In this document: positions 1-6,082 of the stretch, in pieces | Layout of the letters: each line of letters begins with the position of its first letter | Numbering within the stretch: the stretch's first letter is position 1 | Origin: JAHJRJ01 sp037443685 | GTDB lineage: Bacteria; Bacteroidota; Ignavibacteria; UBA10030; BY39 | Assembly (NCBI GenBank): GCA_037443685.1 | Contig: JBBINX010000106.1 | Coordinates: 1 to 6,090 of the forward strand | Length of the DNA stretch: 6,090 nt | Direction of reading: 5' to 3' | Made by a program: the position numbers and the translations under genes | The notes under the pieces: model-generated | The model's input: the letters and a program-made list of their open reading frames with translations, nothing else | Databases searched by the model: none | Told to the model about the DNA's origin: nothing

Positions 1-206
1 GGCATGAAACTCCACTTCAAACCGGTAGGGAACGCCGCCCCACCACGCCCACGCAATCCAGACTTTTTCACTTCAACAATAATATCCTCGCTTTTTGTAA
101 CTAAGGCTTTTTTAAAAGCACTGTATCCGTTGTGCATTTCATAAACTTCAATTTTGTTGAGGTTCGGAATATCTGGGAGTAATATTTTTTCTGTGGATTC
201 TAACAT
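1..206 (-). CDS. nuoF: NADH-quinone oxidoreductase subunit F (partial, N-terminal 68 codons)
   Basis: This is the beginning of the FMN- and NADH-binding subunit of complex I, which takes hydride from NADH and passes electrons into the iron-sulfur chain. The gene runs off the left edge after 68 codons and 2 bases. Reading the minus strand from the ATG at 204-206 gives an N-terminal helical region (residues about 18-50, containing EVYEMHNGYSAFKKAL) followed by the glycine-rich motif GLRGRGGAAFPTGLKW at residues 50-65. That motif is the hallmark of NuoF and helps form the FMN/NADH site. The start fits the usual short N-terminus of the family and lies 9 bp after the nuoE stop, as expected in the E-F order. 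No clear Shine-Dalgarno sequence precedes it. The rest of the FMN site and the C-terminal 4Fe-4S cysteines are outside the window. Identity is secure from the motif and the gene order. Confidence 0.95.
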   Translation of the reverse strand, partial: MLESTEKILLPDIPNLNKIEVYEMHNGYSAFKKALVTKSEDIIVEVKKSGLRGRGGAAFPTGLKWSFM

Positions 207-215
207 ATAAAATTT

Positions 216-677
216 TTACTTTATGTTCGCTAATATAGCATCAATTTTTTCGACTGTTAACGTCTCATAATAATNNNNNNNNNNNNNNNNNNNNNNNNNN
301 NNNNNNNNNNNNNNNNNNNNNNNNNNNNNNNNNNNNNNNNNNNNNNNNGAGGTTATCTCATTCTTTTTTACACCCAACTTAGTGCAAAGAAAATCAACTA
401 TTTTTTCAGAGCCAAGGAGTTGACACGAGATATTCGTACAAACCTGGATATGAAATTTCCCAACAGGTTTTTTATTGTACATTGTATAAAATGAGGCGAC
501 GCTGTAAACATGGTTGAACGGTACATTTATCTGCTCGGCAACGTACTTCATTGTATCTTCAGATAACCAGCCGAATTGCTCCTGTGCGATCCACAATGCA
601 GAAAGTGTAAGTGCTTTATTCGTTGGATATTTTTTCTTTAACTCGTCTAACTTTTTTAAATTTTTTTCTGTAAACAT
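216..677 (-). CDS. nuoE: NADH-quinone oxidoreductase subunit E (contains assembly gap)
   Basis: NuoE is the roughly 24-kDa-type subunit of the complex I NADH-oxidising arm and binds one 2Fe-2S cluster (N1a) beside NuoF. The product is 153 residues, near the usual bacterial length of about 160. It has the N-terminal helical part (about residues 5-65, with ALWIAQEQFGWLSEDTM and VASFYTMY) and then the thioredoxin-like 2Fe-2S domain. The first cysteine pair is visible as CTNISC, C80 and C85. The second pair, normally within a motif like ECLGAC, falls in residues 110-135, which are unreadable because of 74 Ns. The C-terminus YYETLTVEKIDAIL matches the family. The ATG at 675-677 is the first possible start, because an in-frame TGA (681-683) lies just upstream. 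A 58-bp spacer separates it from nuoD, and nuoF starts 9 bp after its stop. Confidence 0.93.
   Translation of the reverse strand: MFTEKNLKKLDELKKKYPTNKALTLSALWIAQEQFGWLSEDTMKYVAEQINVPFNHVYSVASFYTMYNKKPVGKFHIQVCTNISCQLLGSEKIVDFLCTKLGVKKNEITXXXXXXXXXXXXXXXXXXXXXXXXXXYYETLTVEKIDAILANIK
275..348. other. Assembly gap of 74 undetermined bases inside nuoE
   Basis: All bases from 275 to 348 are N. The nuoE frame is the same on both sides. The number of hidden codons (26) is within about one residue of what I recall for this stretch in NuoE homologues, so the run length looks like a realistic estimate, not an arbitrary filler. The missing codons should encode the second cysteine pair of the N1a 2Fe-2S centre. 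Confidence 0.99.
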
Positions 678-720
678 ACTTCATTCATCCATTATTCCAA
701 AATTCCATTACTTCATTCAT
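677..720. repeat. 12-bp direct repeat in the nuoD-nuoE spacer
   Basis: The 12-mer TACTTCATTCAT occurs at 677-688 and again at 709-720, a period of 32 bp. A shorter element, TCCATTA, occurs at 688-694 and 704-710, a period of 16 bp. On the coding strand the repeat reads ATGAATGAAGTA, so each copy holds an ATG and a GAATGAAG purine run. The copy nearest the gene provides the only purine-rich sequence in front of the nuoE start and overlaps its first base. The repeat may be a local duplication that copied a ribosome-binding region; this is inference. Confidence 0.6.
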
Positions 721-735
721 GACTCCAGTATTACT

Positions 736-1989
736 CTACTTATCTGCTTCACCCATAACCGGATCAATGCTTCCGATAATTGCAACAACGTCAGAGATCA
801 GATGGTTTTTGAGTAAAATTGGCAACACTTGAATATTCATGAACGATGGTGCGTGAATCTTTAATCGCCACGGTGAACCTTGCCCAAGACTCGAAATATA
901 AAATCCTAACTCACCCTTAGAATTTTCAATTGCGTGATATATTTCACCGACCGGCATGCTGATACCGAAATTAATTAACATAAAATCTTGGATAAGTTCT
1001 TCCATTTTGCTGTAAATATTTTCTTTTCGGGGAAGAACTTTCTTAGGTAAAGCAGCATTAATTGGACCTACCGGTAATTTATCTAATGCCTGGCGTATAA
1101 TTTTCACACTTTCTTTCATTTCTTCAAGACGCAAATAAAAGCGGGCAAGTGAATCGCCATCTTCATAAACAGGTATATCGAAATCCAATTCTGGATATAC
1201 CAGATACGGTTCATCGCGACGTAAATCGTGCTGAACTCCCGATGCTCGTAGGTTTGGACCTGTCAATCCCATTGCTATTGCGTCGTGTTTCGAAATAACT
1301 CCGACTCCTTCACACCTTTGAATGAAAATCCGGTTCTTAAGCAGGAGGCGTTCTATTTCATCTAACTTGCCAGGAAATTCTCCAAGAAAATTTTTCAGCG
1401 CCCCGATTGATTCATCGGACATATCGTTTGCTAAACCGCCTATTCGTGTAAAACTTGTAGTGAATCGAACTCCAGTAAAAATATCCTGAATATCTTGAAG
1501 TTTTTCTCTTTCCCTGAAACACCAAAGGAGTACAGTTAATGCGCCAACATCCATCGCTGTTGACCCAACCGCTACTAAATGAGACATAATCCTTGCCATT
1601 TCTGCAATGACAACCCTTATGAATTGTGCCCGTTTTGGTACTTCGATACCCGCTAATTTTTCAACAGCTAATACATAAGCAACGTTATTAGCTAATGGAG
1701 AAAGATAATCTAATCTATCCGTGTGTGGGATATACTCGTGGAAAGTCATATTCTCTGCTAATTTTTCGTAACCTCGGTGCAGGTAGCCAACTTCTGGAAC
1801 TGTACCAATTATCGTTTCACCGTTTAATCGAATGAGTAAACGCAAAACACCGTGAGTCGCAGGATGCTGAGGACCCATATTTAATATCATCTCGTTCTCA
1901 AGTGGGTCTTCGAAATAAGCCGAGACATCTTGGCTTTCGAGCGCTTCTAATATTTTACTTTTCTTAGATTTTTCTTTAGTCTCTATCAT
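736..1989 (-). CDS. nuoD: NADH-quinone oxidoreductase subunit D (49-kDa-type)
   Basis: NuoD lines the quinone-binding cavity of complex I next to NuoB and descends from the large subunit of NiFe hydrogenases. The product has 417 residues, typical for a stand-alone NuoD. Visible motifs are GPQHPATHG (residues 39-47), GYLHRGYEK (68-76), HTDRLDYLSPLANN (89-102), DLRRDEPY (255-262) and the C-terminal GSIDPVMGEADK (406-417). By alignment with known complex I, H46 and Y95 match the His and Tyr that contact the quinone head group; their 49-residue spacing equals that of Thermus and Yarrowia. The start at 1987-1989 lies 17 bp after nuoC, with only a weak AGAAA upstream. It gives a lysine-rich lead of about 33 residues before the conserved core at EMILNMGP, longer than in many homologues. 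M34 is a conceivable alternative but would leave a spacer of over 100 bp. The last residue is Lys where the family usually ends in Arg. Confidence 0.97.
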   Translation of the reverse strand: MIETKEKSKKSKILEALESQDVSAYFEDPLENEMILNMGPQHPATHGVLRLLIRLNGETIIGTVPEVGYLHRGYEKLAENMTFHEYIPHTDRLDYLSPLANNVAYVLAVEKLAGIEVPKRAQFIRVVIAEMARIMSHLVAVGSTAMDVGALTVLLWCFREREKLQDIQDIFTGVRFTTSFTRIGGLANDMSDESIGALKNFLGEFPGKLDEIERLLLKNRIFIQRCEGVGVISKHDAIAMGLTGPNLRASGVQHDLRRDEPYLVYPELDFDIPVYEDGDSLARFYLRLEEMKESVKIIRQALDKLPVGPINAALPKKVLPRKENIYSKMEELIQDFMLINFGISMPVGEIYHAIENSKGELGFYISSLGQGSPWRLKIHAPSFMNIQVLPILLKNHLISDVVAIIGSIDPVMGEADK

Positions 1990-2006
1990 AAAAGATTTCT
2001 ATTTAA

Positions 2007-2498
2007 TTACTTGTATGGGAGTGGTATCGAGCCGTGAATCCCCATGAGCGGAAATTCTTTTCTTAAGGGAAAATACTCAAACTCTTCGGGCATATAAATA
2101 CGACGAAGGTCGGGATGTCTGTCGAATATAATTCCGAAAAAATCGTAAACTTCTCTTTCGGGCCAATTAGCGCCGGGCCAGATATCGACAACAGATGGAA
2201 TGTGTATGTTTGACTCGTCAACTTTTACTTTAAGAAGGAATCTGAATTTATTTTTTAAAGAATAAAGATTATAGACAACTTCAAAGCGATATTCGTGCCT
2301 GTTATAATCTACACCAACAACATCCTTACACATATCAAAACTTAATTCGAAGTCGTCTCTTAAAAATGTACATATATCGAGGAGCTTTTCTTTTGGGATT
2401 ACAATTGTGAGGTCACCTTGACATTCTTGAGTCGATTCATTAGATATGTTGAAGTTATTTGCAAGTTTGTCTAATAAAACCTGTTTTAAGTTTTTCAT
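2007..2498 (-). CDS. nuoC: NADH-quinone oxidoreductase subunit C (30-kDa-type)
   Basis: NuoC is a structural subunit of the complex I connecting module that packs against NuoD and NuoB and carries no cofactor. The product is 163 residues, a normal length for an unfused bacterial NuoC. The family signature is clear: VVDIWPGANWPEREVYDFFG at residues 103-122, followed by the conserved HPDLRRIYMPEEF (128-140) and PLRKEFPL (144-151). The N-terminal part (1-100) is the more variable alpha/beta region. The ATG at 2496-2498 lies 3 bp after the nuoB stop, so the two are probably translationally coupled; no good Shine-Dalgarno sequence is visible. nuoC and nuoD are separate genes here, unlike the fused nuoCD of E. 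coli and of Bacteroides. Confidence 0.96.
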   Translation of the reverse strand: MKNLKQVLLDKLANNFNISNESTQECQGDLTIVIPKEKLLDICTFLRDDFELSFDMCKDVVGVDYNRHEYRFEVVYNLYSLKNKFRFLLKVKVDESNIHIPSVVDIWPGANWPEREVYDFFGIIFDRHPDLRRIYMPEEFEYFPLRKEFPLMGIHGSIPLPYK

Positions 2499-2501
2499 AC
2501 T

Positions 2502-2996
2502 TTAAGTTTCGATAGTTCCTTTTTTTGTTTGCACGAAAGTTTCACCTCGTTGAATTTTTTCTTGTAATTGTAATAGAGCCTTTAGAACCGAGTCAGAACG
2601 TGGCGGACACCCTGCTACGTAAATATCGACAGGCAAAAATAAATCTATGCCTTGAACGACCGAATATGTACGATACATTCCGCCTGACGATGCACACGCC
2701 CCCATAGAAATTACCCATTTCGGGTCAGGCATCTGATCATAAATTTTACGTACAACTTTTGCCATCTTGTATGTTGTGGTACCGGCAACTATCATAACAT
2801 CGGATTGTCGAGGTGAAAAACGAAATACTTCCGACCCAAAACGAGAGACGTCGAATCTTGGTCCCGCAAATGACATCATCTCAATCGCACAACACGATAG
2901 ACCCATTGGCATGGGCCATAGTGAGTTTTTGCGCGTCCAGTTAATTAAAGTTTCTAATTTAGTTGTGAAGAAACCTTCCCGTTCTATTATTCCCAT
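2502..2996 (-). CDS. nuoB: NADH-quinone oxidoreductase subunit B (PSST-type, N2 cluster)
   Basis: NuoB holds the terminal 4Fe-4S cluster N2, which hands electrons to quinone at the NuoB-NuoD interface. The product is 164 residues. The four expected ligands are present: the adjacent pair C35-C36 in GLSCCAIEMM, C101 in SMGACASSGG and C130 in VAGCPPRSD. The conserved GPRFDVSRFGSE (45-56) and the AGT-x-T-x-KMA loop (71-79, here AGTTTYKMA) are also present. The ATG at 2994-2996 overlaps the end of nuoA by 10 nt (ATGGGAATAA). It has the best ribosome-binding site in the window, AAAGGTG about 7 nt upstream, which supports this start. All ligands are intact, so the subunit should be functional. Confidence 0.97.
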   Translation of the reverse strand: MGIIEREGFFTTKLETLINWTRKNSLWPMPMGLSCCAIEMMSFAGPRFDVSRFGSEVFRFSPRQSDVMIVAGTTTYKMAKVVRKIYDQMPDPKWVISMGACASSGGMYRTYSVVQGIDLFLPVDIYVAGCPPRSDSVLKALLQLQEKIQRGETFVQTKKGTIET

Positions 2997-3343
2997 CGCA
3001 GTGCACCTTTTTTCCAGATGTAGAAGAAACCGAGCATAAGTATTCCTAAGAAAACAAACATTTCAATAAAACCAAACCACCCCAATTCACGAATAATTAC
3101 TGCCCAAGGATATAAGAAAACAATTTCTATATCGAAAATAATAAAAATCATAGCGACTAAGAAAAATTTTACCGAGAAGCGTTCGTGAGCTGTTCTGACG
3201 GGTTCCATACCACTTTCGTAAACAGTAAGTTTTTCTTCTGTCGCATTTTTTGGACCGAACCATTCGTTCGTTTTGCTCATCACTAAAGCGAATATTGCCG
3301 CGATAGCTATCAAAATTCCAATCGGGATATAATTTTCAATCAT
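2987..3343 (-). CDS. nuoA: NADH-quinone oxidoreductase subunit A (ND3-type membrane subunit)
   Basis: NuoA is the small membrane subunit at the junction between the quinone site and the proton-pumping arm. The 118-residue product has three hydrophobic segments, at about 5-22, 58-80 and 88-109. The conserved loop between the first and second helices contains YESGMEP (42-48), the segment linked to coupling in complex I. The second helix carries FIIFDIEIVFLYPWAV (67-82), with the family's acidic residues D71 and E73, and the C-terminus GALRWE is typical. The ATG at 3341-3343 follows the 92-bp intergenic region and makes this the first gene of the nuo cluster. Upstream is AT-rich with only AGAAAGAAA at a long distance, so there is no clear Shine-Dalgarno site. 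The downstream nuoB start overlaps its end. Confidence 0.96.
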   Translation of the reverse strand: MIENYIPIGILIAIAAIFALVMSKTNEWFGPKNATEEKLTVYESGMEPVRTAHERFSVKFFLVAMIFIIFDIEIVFLYPWAVIIRELGWFGFIEMFVFLGILMLGFFYIWKKGALRWE

Positions 3344-3344
3344 A

Positions 3345-3373
3345 TCTAATAAAATTTCTTTCTAATAAAATTT
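3345..3373. repeat. 13-bp perfect direct repeat in the nuoA leader
   Basis: TCTAATAAAATTT occurs at 3345-3357 and again at 3361-3373, a 16-bp period with a 3-bp spacer. The copies lie between the candidate promoter and the nuoA start, directly upstream of the ATG. They could be a tandem protein-binding site or a slippage duplication in AT-rich DNA. The sequence alone does not decide which. Confidence 0.6.
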
Positions 3374-3377
3374 GACC

Positions 3378-3409
3378 CAAATTTATTGAAAAGATACATC
3401 AAAGGCAAA
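3378..3409 (-). promoter_or_regulatory. Candidate Bacteroidota-type promoter for the nuo operon
   Basis: On the minus strand TTTG (3406-3409) is followed after 20 bp by TAAATTTG (3378-3385). This fits the known Bacteroidota primary-sigma consensus, TTTG near -33 and TAnnTTTG near -7. It also reads as a mediocre sigma70-like pair, TTGCCT, 17 bp, TAAATT. The expected transcription start is near 3371, giving a leader of about 28 nt before nuoA. AT-rich DNA produces such matches by chance, but the site is in the one spacer where a promoter is expected. Confidence 0.45.
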
Positions 3410-3418
3410 TTATGATGT
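3396..3418. other. Small inverted repeat in the lysA-nuoA spacer
   Basis: ACATCA (3396-3401) and TGATGT (3413-3418) form a 6-bp dyad around an 11-nt loop. On the minus strand it lies after the lysA stop and is followed by ATCTTTT, so it could be a very weak terminator for lysC-lysA. It also spans the TTTG elements of the candidate nuo promoter, so it could instead be an operator. The short AT-rich stem makes either role uncertain. Confidence 0.25.
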
Positions 3419-3435
3419 TAGTTTAAATTGTAATC

Positions 3436-4707
3436 TCACGTATATAAATTATCGATCTTTTCTCTCTCTCTAATCAGGGATGAATCAGTACCATCAACTA
3501 TTACTTCTGCAGGTTTCAATCTGCCGTTGTAATTTGATGCGAGCACATAACCATACGCTCCTGTGCAGAATATCGAGAGATATTCAGATCTTTCAACAAA
3601 ATTCAACATGCGGTTTAATGCAAAAAAATCACCGCTTTCACATAACGGTCCTACTATATCGACAATCTCGTGTTCTAAATTGTTAATTTTGACAGGTGAG
3701 ATTTGATGATACGATTTGTATAAACTTGGACGAATTAAATCGTTCATCCCGGCATCCACAATAATAAATGTTTTTTCTGATGTATTTTTTCGGTATAACA
3801 CTTTTGTCAACAAAATTCCCGTATGTGCAACAATTGACCTACCGGGTTGTATATATATTTTTGTATTCGATTCTTTAAGCAATGGCAATACAGCTTCTAG
3901 TAATTTTACAGTAGTCAGCTTTGAATCTACTTGTTCACCGTCGATTGGTAGCGATGCGTGCTTAACAAAATCGTGATATTGCACACCAAAACCACCACCA
4001 AAGTTTAACTGATACAAAAGAATATTTTTACCTCTTAAATTTTTAATCAGATTAACCACAGCTTTTGCAGACTCAATGAAAGTTTCGGGGTCGGTAATCT
4101 GCGAACCTAAGTGTGTATGAATTCCCAAAACTTCTAAATAATTCAATTGCGTCGCTCTCCGAAATACTTCTTCAGCGTGCAATTGATCAATTCCAAACTT
4201 ATTATGTTTTTCACCGGTCGAGATATATGGGTGAGTTGCTGCTGATATATCAAAATTAACTCGAATTTGTATGCGTGCTATTTTCTTTATCTTTAATGCG
4301 ATGGAATTTAAAATATGAAGTTCTTCTTCCGATTCTACGATAAACAGGTGAATATTTTTTTGGAGTGCAAACTCAATTTCATCATTACGTTTGCCTACAC
4401 CACTAAATGTAATTTTTCCAGGCGAAAATCCGGCTTTCAATGCGAGATGTAACTCACCGATAGAACCGGCATCTGCACCCATTCCCTGTTGAGCTATTAT
4501 TTCTAAAATTTTCGGGTTTGAATTGGCTTTTATTGAATAGCACGAAAGATGATCAACTTCACCAAACACTTTTTCAATTTGGCTGCAATGGTCTATTATA
4601 GATTTTTTGCTGTAAACGTAAAGAGGCGTTCCGAATTTTTCAGCAACCTCGGACAATGATGTATCTTCACACCAGAGTTCATTATTTCGATAATGGAATT
4701 CGTACAT
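3436..4707 (-). CDS. lysA: Diaminopimelate decarboxylase
   Basis: LysA is the cytoplasmic PLP enzyme that decarboxylates meso-2,6-diaminopimelate to L-lysine, the last step of the pathway. The 423-residue product has a fold-type III TIM barrel and a C-terminal beta domain. PLP lysine K60 lies in CYSIKANSNP (56-65). Further motifs are GIHTHLGSQ (195-203), the phosphate-binding GGGFG (237-241), MNDLIRPSLY (321-330), the substrate/dimer motif CESGD (356-360) and GAYGYVLASNYN (383-394). At 287-290 the usual EPGR is QPGR; this Glu normally contacts the PLP ring nitrogen. I chose the ATG at 4705-4707, which gives MYEFHYRNNELWCED and a 13-bp spacer after lysC. The in-frame ATG at 4770 would add 21 unrelated residues read out of frame through lysC. 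Related decarboxylases (ornithine, carboxynorspermidine) share the fold, but the motifs and the lysC neighbour favour LysA. Confidence 0.94.
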   Translation of the reverse strand: MYEFHYRNNELWCEDTSLSEVAEKFGTPLYVYSKKSIIDHCSQIEKVFGEVDHLSCYSIKANSNPKILEIIAQQGMGADAGSIGELHLALKAGFSPGKITFSGVGKRNDEIEFALQKNIHLFIVESEEELHILNSIALKIKKIARIQIRVNFDISAATHPYISTGEKHNKFGIDQLHAEEVFRRATQLNYLEVLGIHTHLGSQITDPETFIESAKAVVNLIKNLRGKNILLYQLNFGGGFGVQYHDFVKHASLPIDGEQVDSKLTTVKLLEAVLPLLKESNTKIYIQPGRSIVAHTGILLTKVLYRKNTSEKTFIIVDAGMNDLIRPSLYKSYHQISPVKINNLEHEIVDIVGPLCESGDFFALNRMLNFVERSEYLSIFCTGAYGYVLASNYNGRLKPAEVIVDGTDSSLIREREKIDNLYT

Positions 4708-4720
4708 AAAGATAATCTTT

Positions 4721-6082
4721 TTATTCCTGAAAGAACTCCCTGTGCAATACGCGCACTGCTTCATCGGCATAATTTTGATCGACTACAAGAGTGATATTAA
4801 TTTCAGAAGCACCTTCGGAAATCATTTCGATATTTATTTCAGATTTTGCCAATGCCGTAAACACTCTAGCTGCAATTCCCGATGTTTTTTTCATTCCCTT
4901 GCCGACAACGCAAACGATAGCTTTATTTCGTTCGATACGAATATCCCCTATCTCTTTTAATTGCATTTCGATTTCGGATAAATCGGTATCGTTATCGATT
5001 GTTACTGAAACACTCACCTCGGAAGTTGAAACTACATCAACACTTTTTTTATAGTTTGCAAAGATCGAGAATAGTTTCGCCAAAAATCCGTAAGCTAAAA
5101 ACATCCTCGATGACGAAACATTAATTAAAATGATATTTTTTTTCGATGCAATCGATTTTACAATCGATTTATTTTCTGCCTCAGGCATTTGCAAGATAAG
5201 TGTGCCTTCTATTTTCGGTCGACGCGAATTTAAAATCCTAACCGGGATATTTTTTTGAACCGCCGGAAGAATTGTATTCGGATGCAAAACTTTTGCACCG
5301 AAATAGGCAAGCTCGGCAGCTTCATCAAAACTAATTTCATCAATTAGTTTCGCATCGGGAACTATGCGAGGATCTGCTGTCATCATTCCATCTACATCAG
5401 TCCATATCTGAATATTTTCCACATCTAAAAAAGCACCAAATATAGCAGCACTGTAATCCGAACCTCCACGTCCAATAGTAGTTGTAAATCCTTCTTCAGT
5501 TGCTCCGATAAAACCTTGAGTAACTACTATGTTGTTGTTCTCAATTGCTGGTTTCAGATATTTATCTACATTCAGCTTAATTTTTTCAAATATAGGTTGT
5601 GCTGAGCCGAACGTGGCGTCCGTAACCATTATTTTCCTCGCATCGAATAGAAGAGTTGATATATTCTCTTGTTTCAATGAAGCATTAAAAATCAGTGTCG
5701 ATAATCTTTCGCCGTAACTGGTAATCGTATCCATAGAACGTAATGTTAATTCGCCAAGTAAATTTACTCCACGAACTATATTACGGATTTCATTACATAA
5801 TACGTCAATTTGTAAGCCAACTTTTTCCAGTAAAATATCGTTCAATAATTCTTCAGCTATAGTTTTATGCCTGGACTGAATATAATCGACTATCTCTAAA
5901 GCTGATTTTTCAGAGCCATCACGAACAGAATGAGCAGTGCGAATTAACTCGTTAGTAACTCCGGAACATGCTGATAGTACAACCAATATTTTTTTGGGCA
6001 GTTCTTTTTTTACGATTTCAGCAACACGTTTAATCGCTGGGGCATCTTCGACTGAAGTACCGCCGAATTTCATAACTACCAT
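4721..6082 (-). CDS. lysC: Aspartate kinase, monofunctional LysC type with two ACT domains
   Basis: Aspartokinase phosphorylates L-aspartate to 4-phospho-L-aspartate, the entry to lysine, methionine, threonine and diaminopimelate. The product has 453 residues, close to E. coli LysC. The kinase domain (about 1-300) shows KFGGTSV (5-11), TSYGERLS (121-128), TTIGRGGSDYSA (201-212), WTDVDGMMTADPR (227-239) and AYFGAKVLHP (259-268); K5, E125, R205 and D209 match catalytic or substrate positions. The tail holds two ACT domains (about 313-385 and 387-450). GFLAKLF (332-338) and SVDVVSTSEVSVS (347-359) resemble the lysine-binding part of E. coli LysC, so lysine feedback inhibition is likely but inferred. 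There is no homoserine dehydrogenase domain: a TAA stop follows residue 453. The ATG at 6080-6082 gives MVVMKFGG, the usual N-terminus; M4 (6071-6073) is an alternative. Only 8 bases lie upstream, so its promoter and ribosome-binding site are not visible. Confidence 0.96.
   Translation of the reverse strand: MVVMKFGGTSVEDAPAIKRVAEIVKKELPKKILVVLSACSGVTNELIRTAHSVRDGSEKSALEIVDYIQSRHKTIAEELLNDILLEKVGLQIDVLCNEIRNIVRGVNLLGELTLRSMDTITSYGERLSTLIFNASLKQENISTLLFDARKIMVTDATFGSAQPIFEKIKLNVDKYLKPAIENNNIVVTQGFIGATEEGFTTTIGRGGSDYSAAIFGAFLDVENIQIWTDVDGMMTADPRIVPDAKLIDEISFDEAAELAYFGAKVLHPNTILPAVQKNIPVRILNSRRPKIEGTLILQMPEAENKSIVKSIASKKNIILINVSSSRMFLAYGFLAKLFSIFANYKKSVDVVSTSEVSVSVTIDNDTDLSEIEMQLKEIGDIRIERNKAIVCVVGKGMKKTSGIAARVFTALAKSEINIEMISEGASEINITLVVDQNYADEAVRVLHREFFQE

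Noticed and set aside
514..816. Plus-strand open frames, including 514-816, 2767-3039, 3716-3976 and 4791-5054
   Set aside because: Each lies antisense within well-supported genes or their short spacers, shows no recognisable domain, and has the low-complexity composition of complementary-strand shadows.
3212..3214. Ser in NuoA YESG where mitochondrial ND3 has a redox-sensitive Cys
   Set aside because: Ser at this position is ordinary in bacteria; E. coli NuoA also has ESG here. It is not a defect.
3396..3418. A rho-independent terminator after lysA
   Set aside because: The stem is only 6 AT-rich base pairs with an 11-nt loop and a short, interrupted T-run. It is too weak to call a terminator and is listed only as a dyad.
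4708..4770. A longer lysA starting at 4770 (adds 21 residues, MPMKQCAYCTGSSF...)
   Set aside because: The extra residues are read out of frame through the end of lysC, show no resemblance to LysA N-termini, and the family core begins naturally at MYEFHYRNNELWCED from 4707.
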